In this document: positions 34,288 to 44,612 of the stretch, piece after piece
Numbering within the stretch: position 1 is the first letter of the stretch
Layout: each line of letters starts with the position of its first letter
NCBI RefSeq assembly: GCF_003201595.1
Contig: NZ_QJJS01000025.1
Coordinates: 1-44,746, forward strand
Direction: 5' to 3'
Source: Sphaerotilus hippei
GTDB lineage: Bacteria; Pseudomonadota; Gammaproteobacteria; Burkholderiales; Burkholderiaceae_C
DNA length: 44,746 nucleotides
The notes under the pieces: generated by a model
Told to the model about the DNA's origin: nothing
Databases searched by the model: none
What the model saw: only the letters and a program-made list of their open reading frames with translations
Program-made: the position numbers and the translations under genes

Positions 34288-35478
34288 ATGAGCTATCCCC
34301 GTGACGTCTTTGTGGTCGGTGCCGCACGCACCGCGATCGGCACCTTCGGCGGCGCGCTGAAGGACGTGCCTCTGGCCGACGTGGCCACGCTGGCGGTCAG
34401 GACCGCACTGGCGCGCAGCGGCGCCCCGGCCGACAGCGTCGGCCACTTGGCCATGGGCACCGTCGTGCCGACCGAGCCGCGTGACGCCTACCTGAGCCGT
34501 GTCGCCGCCATCAACGCCGGGCTGCCCAAGGAGACGCCGGCCTTCAACGTCAACCGCCTGTGCGGCTCGGGCCTGCAGGCCATCGTGTCGGCGGCGCAGT
34601 CGCTGATGCTGGGTGACGCCGAGGTGGCGATCGGCGCGGGCGCCGAATCGATGAGCCGCGGGGCCTACCTGCTGCCGCAGGCGCGCTGGGGCGCACGCAT
34701 GGGCGACTCGCCGATGCTCGACTTCGTGGTCGGCGCGCTGCACGACCCCTTCCACAAGATCCACATGGGCGTGACGGCCGAGAACGTGGCCGAGCAGTAC
34801 GGCATCACCCGCCAGATGATGGACGAGCTGGCGGTCGAGAGCCACCGCCGCGCGACCGCCGCCATCGAGCAGGGCCGCTTCAGGAGCCAGATCGTGCCGG
34901 TCGAGATCGCCAGCCGCAAGGGCACGATCAGCTTCGACACCGACGAGCACGTGAAGGCGGGCACGACGATGGAGACGCTGGGCAAGATGAAGCCGGCCTT
35001 CAAGAAGGAAGGCGGCACGGTCACCGCGGGCAACGCCTCGGGCATCAACGACGGTGCGGGCGCCATCGTGCTGGCCACGGCCGGGGCGATCCAGGCGCAC
35101 GGCCTCAAGCCGATGGCACGCCTGGTCGCCTACGCCCACGCCGGGGTCGAGCCGACCCTCATGGGCATCGGCCCGGTGCCGGCGACCCGGCTGGCGCTGC
35201 AGCGCGCCGGCCTGAAGATCGCCGACCTCGACGTGATCGAGTCCAACGAGGCCTTCGCCGCCCAGGCCTGCGCGGTGGTCCAGGCGCTGGAACTCGATCC
35301 GGCCAAGGTCAACCCGAACGGCTCGGGCATCTCGCTGGGCCACCCGATCGGGGCGACCGGCGCCATCATCACGACCAAGGCCCTCTACGAGCTGGAGCGC
35401 ATCGGCGGGCGTTATGCGCTGGTGACGATGTGCATCGGCGGCGGCCAGGGCATCGCCGCCATCTTCGAACGCGTCTGA
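34288..35478 (+). CDS. bktB: Acetyl-CoA acyltransferase / beta-ketothiolase, BktB-like
   Basis: The 396-residue thiolase closely resembles BktB of Cupriavidus as I recall it. The active nucleophile Cys92 lies in NVNRLCGSGLQAIVSAAQ, the NEAF motif in DVIESNEAFAAQACAV, His352 in GSGISLGHPIGATGA and Cys382 in TMCIGGGQGIAAIFERV. The covering-loop segment DPFHKIHMGVTAENVAEQYG is typical of this clade. The enzyme condenses acyl-CoA units, including propionyl-CoA with acetyl-CoA, or thiolytically cleaves 3-oxoacyl-CoA; the direction is not given by sequence. GGAGGAGGA lies before the ATG. It is divergent from a phasin-like gene and ends in an intrinsic terminator. Confidence 0.92.
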   Translation: MSYPRDVFVVGAARTAIGTFGGALKDVPLADVATLAVRTALARSGAPADSVGHLAMGTVVPTEPRDAYLSRVAAINAGLPKETPAFNVNRLCGSGLQAIVSAAQSLMLGDAEVAIGAGAESMSRGAYLLPQARWGARMGDSPMLDFVVGALHDPFHKIHMGVTAENVAEQYGITRQMMDELAVESHRRATAAIEQGRFRSQIVPVEIASRKGTISFDTDEHVKAGTTMETLGKMKPAFKKEGGTVTAGNASGINDGAGAIVLATAGAIQAHGLKPMARLVAYAHAGVEPTLMGIGPVPATRLALQRAGLKIADLDVIESNEAFAAQACAVVQALELDPAKVNPNGSGISLGHPIGATGAIITTKALYELERIGGRYALVTMCIGGGQGIAAIFERV

Positions 35479-35512
35479 GCGACAGGCACGACGGTCGCGA
35501 GACCGGTTTCAG

Positions 35513-35539
35513 CGGGCCCTCGCGGGCCCGTCTTTTTTT
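35513..35539 (+). terminator. Rho-independent terminator after bktB-like gene
   Basis: CGGGCCC (35513–35519) pairs with GGGCCCG (35524–35530) across a four-base loop, followed by TC and a run of seven T. The stem starts 35 bases after the stop of the thiolase gene and lies just before the end of the opposite-strand methyltransferase gene. It is a strong intrinsic terminator for plus-strand transcription. Confidence 0.9.
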
Positions 35540-35544
35540 GAGCT

Positions 35545-36168
35545 TCAGCGCCGCTGCAGCGTGATCGCCAGCTCGAACCAGCGGCCATTCGGATGCGGCA
35601 CCGGCACGTGGGGCGGTGCCGGCCAGTCCCAGCCGGACGCGGGCAGCAGCGCACGCAGCATGTGCACGTCGAGGTGATAGGGCGGGCCTTCGACGCGACC
35701 CTCGCGGGCGCCCTCGCGCAGCGCCTGCATGGCCAGCAGCGCCAGCGTGCCGCCCGGCCGCAGCCAGTGCGCCAGCCGGGCGGCGTAGGCCGACCAGTGG
35801 TCGGGGTGCAGCGCGCACCAGCAGGTCTGCTCGTAGATGACGTCGACCGGCTCGTCGGGTTGCCAGGCCAGCACGTCGGCCTGCACCAGCGTGACCGCCG
35901 AGGCGGGCAGGCCCGCGGCCTCCAGGCGCTGGCGGGTCAGGGCCAGCGCACCGGGCGCGTAGTCGATCGCCGTGACGTGGCAACCCGCCTGCGCCAGCGC
36001 CAGCACCTCGTGGCCGCTGCCGCAGCCCGGCACCGCCACCCGCACCCCCGGCGCCAGCAGGCCGGCCTGCTGCCAGACGGCCAGCTGCGGGCCGGGCTCG
36101 CCGCGGTCCCAGGGCAGGTCCCCGGCCTCGAAACGCTGCTGCCAGAAGTCGAGGGTCGGGCCGGCCAT
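35545..36168 (-). CDS. TPMT-type SAM-dependent methyltransferase
   Basis: The 207-residue protein is a class I methyltransferase with the thiopurine-methyltransferase-family start TLDFWQQRFEAGDLPWDRGE. The SAM-binding loop VRVAVPGCGSGHEVLALAQA follows at ~45–64, then VTAIDYAPGALAL, the acidic ADVLAWQPD, VDVIYEQTCWCALHPDHW (a TPMT-family hallmark) and LRPGGTLALLAM. Members methylate S, Se or Te compounds or small thiols; the substrate is unknown. A GTG at 36174 two codons upstream is an alternative start. The gene is 17 bases downstream of the ABM-domain gene on the same strand, so they may be cotranscribed. Confidence 0.87.
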   Translation of the reverse strand: MAGPTLDFWQQRFEAGDLPWDRGEPGPQLAVWQQAGLLAPGVRVAVPGCGSGHEVLALAQAGCHVTAIDYAPGALALTRQRLEAAGLPASAVTLVQADVLAWQPDEPVDVIYEQTCWCALHPDHWSAYAARLAHWLRPGGTLALLAMQALREGAREGRVEGPPYHLDVHMLRALLPASGWDWPAPPHVPVPHPNGRWFELAITLQRR

Positions 36169-36184
36169 GGTCACGCCCCGCGGA

Positions 36185-36487
36185 TCAGGCCGACTTGGCC
36201 AGCAGCTCGAAGTGCTCGACCACCGGCGGCTGCGCGAAGAACGGGCCGACGATGGCGCGCCATTCGGCGAAGGCCGGCGACTCGCGGAAGTCGACCGTGT
36301 GGTTCTCCAGCGTCGCCCACCAGATCATCAGCAGGTAACGCTCGGGCGACTCGATGCCCTTGTTGACCTTGTAGCCCCAGAAGCCCTTCGCCTTGCTGAT
36401 GACGGTGCTCAGGCCATGCTGGATGGCGACGTCGAACTCGGCTTGGCGGCCGGGCTGGATGCGGATGTCGGCAACTTCGAGAATCAC
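36185..36487 (-). CDS. Antibiotic biosynthesis monooxygenase (ABM)-domain protein
   Basis: The 100-residue protein begins with GTG at 36487, preceded by AGGAG at eight bases. It is a single ABM/ferredoxin-like fold domain: EVADIRIQPGRQAEFDVAI, GFWGYKVNKGIESPERYLLM, IWWATLENHTVDFRESPAFAEW and PPVVEHFEL, with the characteristic W-x-x-x-E-N-H-T-x-F-R-x-S-x-x-x-x-W pattern. Such small proteins range from quinol monooxygenases to heme-degrading enzymes and non-catalytic dimers, so activity cannot be given. The methyltransferase gene follows closely. It is divergent from yaeQ with 86 bases between. Confidence 0.88.
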   Translation of the reverse strand: MILEVADIRIQPGRQAEFDVAIQHGLSTVISKAKGFWGYKVNKGIESPERYLLMIWWATLENHTVDFRESPAFAEWRAIVGPFFAQPPVVEHFELLAKSA

Positions 36488-36561
36488 GGAAAGATCTCCT
36501 GTACGGAACGGGCCAATGAGCCCGGCATCGTAGCGCCAAGCGGGCCCGCGACGGCGACGCC

Positions 36562-36567
36562 TAGAAT
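36562..36567 (+). promoter_or_regulatory. Candidate -10 for yaeQ, giving a possible leaderless mRNA
   Basis: TAGAAT at 36562–36567 ends six bases before the ATG of yaeQ at 36574. A start site at the usual ~7 bases downstream would fall on or beside the start codon, so the transcript could be leaderless. No clear -35 hexamer or Shine–Dalgarno sequence is visible. Confidence 0.4.
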
Positions 36568-36573
36568 CGGTCG

Positions 36574-37128
36574 ATGGCCATCCGTTCCACCATCTACAAA
36601 GCCGAGCTGTCGATCGCCGACATCGAACGCAACTACTACGCCGATCACCAGCTCACGGTGGCACGCCATCCGTCGGAAACCGAGGAGCGCCTGATGGTGC
36701 GGCTGGTGGCGTTCGCGATGCACGCGCACGAGGCCCTCGCGCTGGGCGGCGACATCTCCACCGACGACGAGCCGGCGCTGTGGCGCCGTGCGCTGACCGG
36801 CGACATCGAGCAGTGGATCGAGGTCGGCCTGCCCGACGAGCGCCTGCTGCGCAAGGCCTGCGGCCGTGCCGACGAGGTGGTCGCGCTGACCTACGGCGCC
36901 CGCAAGGCCGACCTCTGGTGGACCGACAACGCCAACGCGCTGGGCCGCCAGCGCAACCTGACGGTGTGGAACCTGACCGCCGAGGACTGCGAATCGCTGG
37001 TCAGCCTGTGCCAGCGCTCGATGCGCCTGGGCATGACGATCCAGGACGGCCAGATCCTGATCGCCAGCGGTGCGCACAGCATCGAGATCAGCCCCGTGCT
37101 GCTGCAGAAGGCCGCGGGCAGGAAGTGA
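36574..37128 (+). CDS. yaeQ: YaeQ family protein
   Basis: The 184-residue protein is a full YaeQ domain, with the start MAIRSTIYKAELSIADIERN, HPSETEERLMVRLVAFAMHA, LWRRALTGDIEQWIEVGLPD, VVALTYGARKADLWW and ISPVLLQKAAG at the end. YaeQ proteins are PD-(D/E)xK-like in fold, but the biochemical role is unsettled. The ATG at 36574 gives the normal family length. It precedes prfC on the same strand with an 82-base gap, and could be cotranscribed. Confidence 0.95.
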   Translation: MAIRSTIYKAELSIADIERNYYADHQLTVARHPSETEERLMVRLVAFAMHAHEALALGGDISTDDEPALWRRALTGDIEQWIEVGLPDERLLRKACGRADEVVALTYGARKADLWWTDNANALGRQRNLTVWNLTAEDCESLVSLCQRSMRLGMTIQDGQILIASGAHSIEISPVLLQKAAGRK

Positions 37129-37210
37129 CGCAGCAGCGACAATGGCGGACTGGCCGCACGGCCGGCCCGTCCCGTCCGAGTCACGCCCCCCGTTCCGCCC
37201 CGAGTTCCGC

Positions 37211-38842
37211 ATGAGCACCGATCCCACCTCCCCGCTGGCCCGCGACATCCTGCGTCGCCGCACCTTCGCGATCATTTCCCACCCCGACGCCGGCAAGACC
37301 ACGCTGACGGAAAAGCTGCTGCTGTTCTCGGGCGCGATCCAGATCGCCGGCTCGGTCAAGGCCCGCAAGGCCAGCCGCCACGCCACCTCCGACTGGATGG
37401 AAATCGAGAAGCAGCGCGGCATCTCGGTGGCCTCGTCGGTGATGCAGATGGAATATGGCGACTGCGTCATCAACCTGCTCGACACCCCCGGCCACCAGGA
37501 CTTCTCGGAAGACACCTACCGCGTGCTGACCGCGGTGGACGCGGCGCTGATGGTGGTGGACGCGGCCAACGGCGTGGAAGAGCAGACGCTGCGCCTGCTG
37601 AAGGTCTGCCGGGCCCGCAACACGCCCATCATCACCTTCGTCAACAAGATGGACCGCGAGGTCAAGGAACCGCTGGCGCTGCTCGACGAGATCGAGCAGA
37701 CGCTGGGCATGAGCCTGGTGCCGATGACCTGGCCGGTGGGCATGGGCCGCAACTTCCGCGGCGTGATGGACCTGCAGCATGACCGCATGCGGGTCTTCAA
37801 GGCCGGTGCCGACAAGATGGAGAACGCCGGCGACGAGGTCGTCGACGGCCTGGACAACCCGGTGCTGGCCGAACGTTACGGCCTGGACTTCGAGAACGCC
37901 ACCGGCGAGATGGAGCTGCTGCGCGAGGCCACCCCGGCGCTGGACCGCGAGGCCTTCCTGGCCGGCCAGCAGTCGCCGCTGTTCTTCGGCTCGGCGGTGA
38001 ACAACTTCGGCGTGCAGGAAGTGCTCGACGCGCTGGTCGCGCTGGCCCCGCCGCCCGGCGAGCGCCAGGCGCAGGAGCGCCTGGTCGTGCCGACCGAGGA
38101 GAAGTTCAGCGGCGTGGTCTTCAAGGTGCAGGCCAACATGGACCCGGCCCACCGCGACCGCATCGCCTTCGTGCGGGTGTCCTCGGGCCGCTTCACCCGC
38201 GGCATGCGCCTGAAGGTGACCCGCAACGGCAAGGAGATCCGCCCGCAGACGGTGGTGAGCTTCCTGTCGCAGCGCCGCGAGCTGGTCGACGACGCGGTGG
38301 CTGGCGACATCATCGGCATCCCGAACCACGGCGTGCTGCAGCTGGGCGACACGCTGACCGAAGGCGAGATGCTGCATTTCACCGGCCTGCCCTTCTTCGC
38401 GCCGGAAAGCTTCCGCACCGTCGAGATCAAGGATCCGCTGCGCAGCAAGCAGCTGCGCCAGGGCCTGCAGCAGCTGGGCGAAGAAGGGGCGATCCAGGTG
38501 TTCAACCCGGTCTCGGGCGGCTCGCTGATGCTGGGCGCGATCGGCCAGCTGCAGTTCGAGGTGGTGCTGCACCGCCTCAAGAGCGAGTACGGCGTCGACG
38601 CCCGGCTGGACAACTGCCGCTTCTCGATCGCCCGCTGGATCACCAGCGCCGACGAGGCCAAGCTGAAGAAGTTCATCGACTCCGAGCCGCTGCGCATCGC
38701 CCACGACGTGGTCGGCGCACCGGCCTTCCTGGTGCAGTACAGCTCCGACCTGCGCGTGGCGCAGGAGCGGGCGCCCGACGTCCAGTTCCACTCGATGCGC
38801 GAGCACTCGGGACGGGTGTTCAACGCCGCCCCGTCGCTCTGA
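37211..38842 (+). CDS. prfC: Peptide chain release factor 3
   Basis: The 543-residue translational GTPase has G1 FAIISHPDAGKTTLTEK (residues ~19–35), SDWMEIEKQRGISVASSVMQ with the RF3 WMEIEKQRGIS switch, G3 NLLDTPGHQDFSEDTYR, and G4 FVNKMDRE. RF3-specific features are MTWPVGMGRNFRGV and the later domain-III segment VRVSSGRFTRGMRLKVTRNG. It removes RF1/RF2 from post-termination ribosomes. The ATG at 37211 is chosen because it opens just before the conserved core and upstream codons run through the yaeQ–prfC gap. Its C-terminal part (FIDSEPLRIAHD, VQYSSDLRVAQERAPDVQFH) fits RF3. It converges with the hydroxyacid oxidase gene. Confidence 0.96.
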   Translation: MSTDPTSPLARDILRRRTFAIISHPDAGKTTLTEKLLLFSGAIQIAGSVKARKASRHATSDWMEIEKQRGISVASSVMQMEYGDCVINLLDTPGHQDFSEDTYRVLTAVDAALMVVDAANGVEEQTLRLLKVCRARNTPIITFVNKMDREVKEPLALLDEIEQTLGMSLVPMTWPVGMGRNFRGVMDLQHDRMRVFKAGADKMENAGDEVVDGLDNPVLAERYGLDFENATGEMELLREATPALDREAFLAGQQSPLFFGSAVNNFGVQEVLDALVALAPPPGERQAQERLVVPTEEKFSGVVFKVQANMDPAHRDRIAFVRVSSGRFTRGMRLKVTRNGKEIRPQTVVSFLSQRRELVDDAVAGDIIGIPNHGVLQLGDTLTEGEMLHFTGLPFFAPESFRTVEIKDPLRSKQLRQGLQQLGEEGAIQVFNPVSGGSLMLGAIGQLQFEVVLHRLKSEYGVDARLDNCRFSIARWITSADEAKLKKFIDSEPLRIAHDVVGAPAFLVQYSSDLRVAQERAPDVQFHSMREHSGRVFNAAPSL

Positions 38843-38909
38843 CGCCGGAGCCCCCTGCGACGGACCGGACCCGAACGTGGGTCGGCCGACGCGGCGGGCG
38901 GGCGGCAGG

Positions 38910-40082
38910 TCAGTCGACCGGGTTCGCGCTCGGCAGCGGGTAGGTGCCCGGCACCAGGATGCGGCGGTCCACGTTCATGAGCCGGGTGTGGCCGGTGAAC
39001 GCCATGGTGACGTCGAGCTCCTTGTGCAGGATCTGCAGCGCCTTGGTGACGCCGGCCTCGCCCATCGCCCCCAGGCCGTAGACCATCGCGCGGCCGATCA
39101 GCGTGCCGCGTGCGCCCAGGGCCCAGGCCTTCAGCACGTCCTGGCCGCTGCGGATGCCGCCGTCCATCCAGACCTCGATGCGGTCGCCCACCGCCTCGAC
39201 GATGGCCGGCAGCGCCTCGATCGAGCTCAGCGCCCCGTCGAGCTGGCGCCCGCCATGGTTGCTGACCACGATCGCGTCCGCGCCGCTGGCCACCGCCAGG
39301 CGGGCGTCCTCGACATCCTGGATGCCCTTGAGGATCAGCTTGCCCCCCCATTGCGCCTTGACCCAGGCCACGTCGGCCCAGGACAGGGTCGGGTCGAACT
39401 GCTCGTTGGTCCAGGCCGACAGCGAGCGCATGTCGCTGACCCCCTTGACGTGGCCGACCAGGTTGCGGAAGGTGTGGCGCTTCGTGCCGGCCATGCCCAG
39501 GCACCAGCGCGGCTTGCCCATCAGGTTGATGATGTTGGTCAGCGTCGGCCTGGGCGGCGCGGTCAGGCCGTTCTTCAGGTCCTTGTGGCGCTGGCCGATC
39601 ACCTGCAGGTCCAGCGTGAGCACCAGCGCGCTGCACCGGGCGGCGCGCGCGCGCTCGATCATGCGGGCCATGGCCTCGCGGTCGCGCATCATGTAGAGCT
39701 GGAACCAGAACGGCGCGGTGGTGTGCTGCGCGATGTCCTCGATCGAGCAGATGCTCATCGTCGACAGCGTGAACGGGATGCCGAACTTCTCGGCCGCACG
39801 CGCGGCGTGGATCTCGCCGTCGGCGTGCTGCATGCCGGTCAGGCCGACCGGCGCGATGGCCACCGGCATCTTCGCGTCGACGCCAACCATCTTCACCGCG
39901 GTGCTGCGGTTCTCCATGTTGACCGCCACGCGCTGGCGCAGCTTGATCTTCTGGAACTCGCTCTCGTTGGCGCGGTAGGTCGACTCGGTCCACGAACCCG
40001 AGTCGGCGTAGTCGTAGAACATGCGCGGCACGCGCTTCTCGGCCAGCTGGCGCAGGTCCTCGATGGTGGTGATGACGGTCAT
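38910..40082 (-). CDS. FMN-dependent alpha-hydroxy-acid oxidase (LldD family)
   Basis: From the ATG at 40082 the 390-residue protein is a TIM-barrel FMN enzyme. It has VPRMFYDYADSGSWTESTYR at the start, PVAIAPVGLTGMQHADGEI, TLSTMSICSIEDIA, FWFQLYMMRDREAM, LILKGIQDVEDARLAV, VVSNHGGRQLDGALSSIEAL (the catalytic His/Arg loop), VWMDGGIRSGQDVLKAWALG and a GRAMVYGLGAMGE tail. It oxidises an L-2-hydroxyacid such as lactate or glycolate; the electron acceptor is not evident. The first ATG at 40088 is only three bases from GGAG, whereas the one at 40082 is at eight, so the latter is preferred. The LysR gene lies upstream on the same strand. Confidence 0.93.
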   Translation of the reverse strand: MTVITTIEDLRQLAEKRVPRMFYDYADSGSWTESTYRANESEFQKIKLRQRVAVNMENRSTAVKMVGVDAKMPVAIAPVGLTGMQHADGEIHAARAAEKFGIPFTLSTMSICSIEDIAQHTTAPFWFQLYMMRDREAMARMIERARAARCSALVLTLDLQVIGQRHKDLKNGLTAPPRPTLTNIINLMGKPRWCLGMAGTKRHTFRNLVGHVKGVSDMRSLSAWTNEQFDPTLSWADVAWVKAQWGGKLILKGIQDVEDARLAVASGADAIVVSNHGGRQLDGALSSIEALPAIVEAVGDRIEVWMDGGIRSGQDVLKAWALGARGTLIGRAMVYGLGAMGEAGVTKALQILHKELDVTMAFTGHTRLMNVDRRILVPGTYPLPSANPVD

Positions 40083-40189
40083 GGGCATGTCTCCTGCACC
40101 CTGGGTGAGCGCGCCACGACCGTTCGGGGCCTGCGCGAGGGCTGGGGACGGATGCTAGCCAAGGCCGGACGGCGCGGGCGGAAAGTTCT

Positions 40190-41107
40190 TCAGCCCGGAC
40201 CGGAAAGCGACTCCAGTGCCCGCAGGGCGATCGCCTGGCTGCGCCCGGCCAGCCAGGCGATGAACTGCTCGCCGGCCGGCCGGCCGGTGTTGCAGACGGC
40301 GTAGTAGTGGTTGCGGGGCCGCGCCACGAGCCGGAAGACCGGCCGCAGCGCGCCACTGCGCAGCCAGCCATGCGCCAGCGACGGGCGCGCCAGCGCGACC
40401 CCCTGCCCGCAGACGGCCGCCTCCAGCGTCATGCCCAGGTCGACCAGGCGGGGGCCGGTCGACGGTTCGCGCCACGGCAGCCCGGCCACCTGCCACCACG
40501 GCGCCCAGGGCTCCAGCGGCGTGCGCAGCAGCGGTGCGCCGGCCAGGTCGGCCGGCACCCGCAGGGGCGGCAGGCGCTCGAGCAGCACCGGCGCGGCCAC
40601 CGGCAGCAGCACGTCGTCCATCAGCGGCACGACCCCCGGACTGCACAGGTCCCCGTTGCGGATGTCGACGTCGGCCTCCGAGACACCGCCGTCGAGGAAG
40701 GGGATCGACAGCACCACCTCGAGCTCGATCTCCGGATGCAGGCGGCCGTAGTCCTCCAGCAGCGGCACCAGGATCTGGCGGGCGAAGGTCGGCGGCGAGC
40801 TCACCCGCAGGCGCTGCACCCGCTGCGCCTCGCGCTGGTGCAAGGGCACCGCGGCCAGCAGCGTCAGCGCGGCCCGCACCTGCTCCAGGTACTCCTTGCC
40901 CGCCGCGGTCGGCGTCACCCCCCGCAGCCCGCGGGCCAGCAGCGCGGTCGACAGCAACTCCTCCAGCGTGGCCACACGCTTGCTGATCGCGCTGGCGGTC
41001 ACGCCGAGCTCGTCGGCCGCCCGCTCGAAGCTGCCCAGGCGCACCGCCGCCTCGAACGCACGCAGGCCGTCGATCGAGGGGAAACGCACGTCACCAGGGC
41101 TCAGCAT
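40190..41107 (-). CDS. LysR family transcriptional regulator
   Basis: From the ATG at 41107 the product is a 305-residue LysR-type regulator. The winged helix is at residues ~12–70 ([39 protein letters not shown]), followed by the linker and a LysR substrate-binding domain ([58 protein letters not shown]). The DVDIRNGD in place of GvDLAIR-type text and GVALAR tail fit the GcvA-like subgroup. It lies upstream of the hydroxyacid oxidase gene on the same strand (107 bases away), making that gene a candidate target. It is divergent from rpsL. TAGCAT seven bases before the ATG is a possible -10 for a leaderless start. Confidence 0.9.
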   Translation of the reverse strand: MLSPGDVRFPSIDGLRAFEAAVRLGSFERAADELGVTASAISKRVATLEELLSTALLARGLRGVTPTAAGKEYLEQVRAALTLLAAVPLHQREAQRVQRLRVSSPPTFARQILVPLLEDYGRLHPEIELEVVLSIPFLDGGVSEADVDIRNGDLCSPGVVPLMDDVLLPVAAPVLLERLPPLRVPADLAGAPLLRTPLEPWAPWWQVAGLPWREPSTGPRLVDLGMTLEAAVCGQGVALARPSLAHGWLRSGALRPVFRLVARPRNHYYAVCNTGRPAGEQFIAWLAGRSQAIALRALESLSGPG

Positions 41108-41114
41108 GACCCCG

Positions 41115-41120
41115 ATGCTA
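41115..41120 (-). promoter_or_regulatory. Candidate -10 for LysR gene, near start codon
   Basis: On the minus strand TAGCAT occurs seven bases before the LysR ATG at 41107, so transcription might start at or next to the start codon. No -35 is evident. The arrangement resembles that of yaeQ. Tentative. Confidence 0.3.
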
Positions 41121-41161
41121 GTCCAGGCCGGCCCCTCAGCCGAGGCGCCGAAGGGCTTGAC

Positions 41162-41190
41162 TTGCTGGCCGAGCCGTGCTGTCTTATACT
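41162..41190 (+). promoter_or_regulatory. Sigma-70-type promoter of the str operon (rpsL)
   Basis: TTGCTG at 41162–41167 and TATACT at 41185–41190 are separated by 17 bases, a strong match to a sigma-70 promoter, giving a start near 41197 and a leader of about 66 bases before rpsL. The partly overlapping TTGACT at 41157 would have a 22-base spacer and is less likely. The downstream genes are highly expressed translation genes, consistent with this strength. Confidence 0.8.
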
Positions 41191-41263
41191 CATAGGCTTT
41201 TCGGCAGTTCCGGCTGCGCGAAAGACAATTCACGTCGTAACTTCAAACGGGAACAAGTTACCC

Positions 41264-41641
41264 ATGCCTACCATCAACCAGCTCGTGCGCCACGGCCGTC
41301 AGGTCGAGGTCACGAAGTCGAAGTCGCCTGCGATGCAGAACTGCCCGCAGCGCCGCGGTGTCTGCACCCGCGTCTACACCACGACCCCGAAGAAGCCGAA
41401 CTCGGCACTTCGCAAGGTCGCCAAGGTGCGCCTGACCAACGGTTTCGAGGTCATCTCGTACATCGGCGGTGAAGGCCACAACCTGCAGGAACACAGCGTC
41501 GTGCTCGTGCGCGGCGGCCGTGTCAAGGACTTGCCGGGTGTGCGTTACCACATCGTGCGCGGCTCGCTCGACCTGCAAGGCGTCAAGGATCGCAAGCAGT
41601 CGCGCTCCAAGTACGGCGCGAAGCGTCCCAAGAAGGCCTGA
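41264..41641 (+). CDS. rpsL: 30S ribosomal protein S12
   Basis: The 125-residue protein is S12 at the decoding centre. It starts [13 protein letters not shown] and contains [20 protein letters not shown], with the Lys42/Lys43-type pair where streptomycin-resistance substitutions arise, then [48 protein letters not shown] and an Arg/Lys-rich tail ending KRPKKA. The length of 125 fits betaproteobacteria. It is the first gene of the str operon, followed by rpsG after 178 bases. The residues around KDLPGVRYH look wild type. Confidence 0.98.
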   Translation: MPTINQLVRHGRQVEVTKSKSPAMQNCPQRRGVCTRVYTTTPKKPNSALRKVAKVRLTNGFEVISYIGGEGHNLQEHSVVLVRGGRVKDLPGVRYHIVRGSLDLQGVKDRKQSRSKYGAKRPKKA

Positions 41642-41743
41642 TCCGTCGGGTCATGAAGCGGTCACCCGCGGGCTCCATGCTCGCGCCCGGTGGCGAATCT
41701 GCGGTTCCGGGCGGCACAAGCCGTCAGCGTGAACCGAGTAAGT

Positions 41744-41770
41744 GGGTGTCCTGAGATTGCCGTGACACCC
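41744..41770 (+). promoter_or_regulatory. Stem-loop between rpsL and rpsG, candidate S7 autoregulatory site
   Basis: GGGTGTC (41744–41750) pairs perfectly with GACACCC (41764–41770) around a 13-base loop, 49 bases before the rpsG start. In E. coli, S7 represses its own operon by binding the rpsL–rpsG intergenic mRNA, so a homologous site is plausible here. Binding is not shown by the sequence. Confidence 0.5.
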
Positions 41771-41819
41771 GTGGCCTGGGAATCGTCCCAAGCCGACTGA
41801 AGTCTCGAAAGGAAGAGAA

Positions 41820-42290
41820 ATGCCTCGTCGTCGCGAAGTACCCAAGCGGGATATCCTGCCGGATCCGAAGTTCGGATCGGTCGACCTGTCCAAGTTCATG
41901 AACGTCATCATGGAATCGGGCAAGAAGGCTGTTGCAGAGCGCATCATCTACGGTGCCCTGGAACAGGTCGAGAAGAAGGCCGGCAAGGACCCGCTGGAAA
42001 TCTTCATGATCGCGCTGAACAACGTCAAGCCGATGGTGGAAGTGAAGTCCCGCCGCGTCGGTGGCGCGAACTACCAAGTTCCCGTGGAAGTTCGCCCGTC
42101 GCGCCGCATGGCCCTGGCCATGCGCTGGCTGAAGGAATCGTCGCGCAAGCGCAGCGAGAAGTCGATGGCCCAGCGTCTGGCCAACGAACTGCTCGAAGCC
42201 TGCGAAGGCCGCGGCGGCGCCATGAAGAAGCGTGACGAAGTCCACCGCATGGCTGAAGCCAACAAGGCGTTCTCGCACTTCCGTTTCTGA
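41820..42290 (+). CDS. rpsG: 30S ribosomal protein S7
   Basis: The 156-residue protein begins [20 protein letters not shown] and has [80 protein letters not shown] and [15 protein letters not shown] at the end. S7 nucleates assembly of the 30S head and contacts the E and P sites. A GGAAG ribosome site precedes the ATG. The second gene of the str operon, it is followed by fusA across an 87-base gap that holds a hairpin. Confidence 0.98.
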   Translation: MPRRREVPKRDILPDPKFGSVDLSKFMNVIMESGKKAVAERIIYGALEQVEKKAGKDPLEIFMIALNNVKPMVEVKSRRVGGANYQVPVEVRPSRRMALAMRWLKESSRKRSEKSMAQRLANELLEACEGRGGAMKKRDEVHRMAEANKAFSHFRF

Positions 42291-42320
42291 GCAGGTCCCA
42301 CCAGACCTTGAACCCCCTGG

Positions 42321-42360
42321 CTGCCCTCTTCGGTCCGATCGACCGTCTGGGGCAGTCTTT
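42321..42360 (+). promoter_or_regulatory. Stem-loop followed by TCTTT upstream of fusA
   Basis: CTGCCC (42321–42326) pairs with GGGCAG (42350–42355) and CGGTC (42331–42335) pairs with GACCG (42341–42345), forming a two-part stem with internal loops, then TCTTT. It lies 22 bases before the fusA start. It could be a partial terminator/attenuator or an mRNA processing structure that sets the rpsG:fusA ratio. Confidence 0.45.
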
Positions 42361-42377
42361 GCATTTGGAGTGACATC

Positions 42378-44480
<2,103 letters not shown>

Positions 44481-44489
44481 AGTCATGCC

Positions 44490-44511
44490 GCTGCCACCTG
44501 CGGGTGGCAGC
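44490..44511 (+). terminator. Stem-loop after fusA
   Basis: GCTGCCACC (44490–44498) pairs with GGTGGCAGC (44503–44511) across a four-base loop, starting 10 bases after the fusA stop. It is a strong stem, but the following bases lack a T-run, so it may stabilise the 3' end or act as a weak terminator. Confidence 0.55.
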
Positions 44512-44538
44512 ATTCATCTGTTGTCTTCGGAAGGCCTG

Positions 44539-44562
44539 CCGTGAGCTGCCAGTGGCTCACGG
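44539..44562 (+). repeat. Second stem-loop in fusA–tuf gap
   Basis: CCGTGAGC (44539–44546) pairs perfectly with GCTCACGG (44555–44562) around an eight-base loop. It is the second of two hairpins in the 147-base fusA–tuf gap. It could be a processing site or a leader structure for tuf; no protein-binding assignment can be made. Confidence 0.55.
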
Positions 44563-44612
44563 ACACGCAGTGCGCCGGAGACATAAAACCGCACACTGGC
44601 AATGTTCTTTGA

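Noticed and set aside
38867-38882. A GACCC/GGGTC hairpin between prfC and the hydroxyacid oxidase gene as a terminator.
   Set aside because: The stem is only 5 bp, has no T-run and is expected by chance in GC-rich sequence.
41157-41162. TTGACT as the -35 of the rpsL promoter.
   Set aside because: Its spacing from TATACT is 22 bases, whereas TTGCTG at 41162 gives exactly 17.
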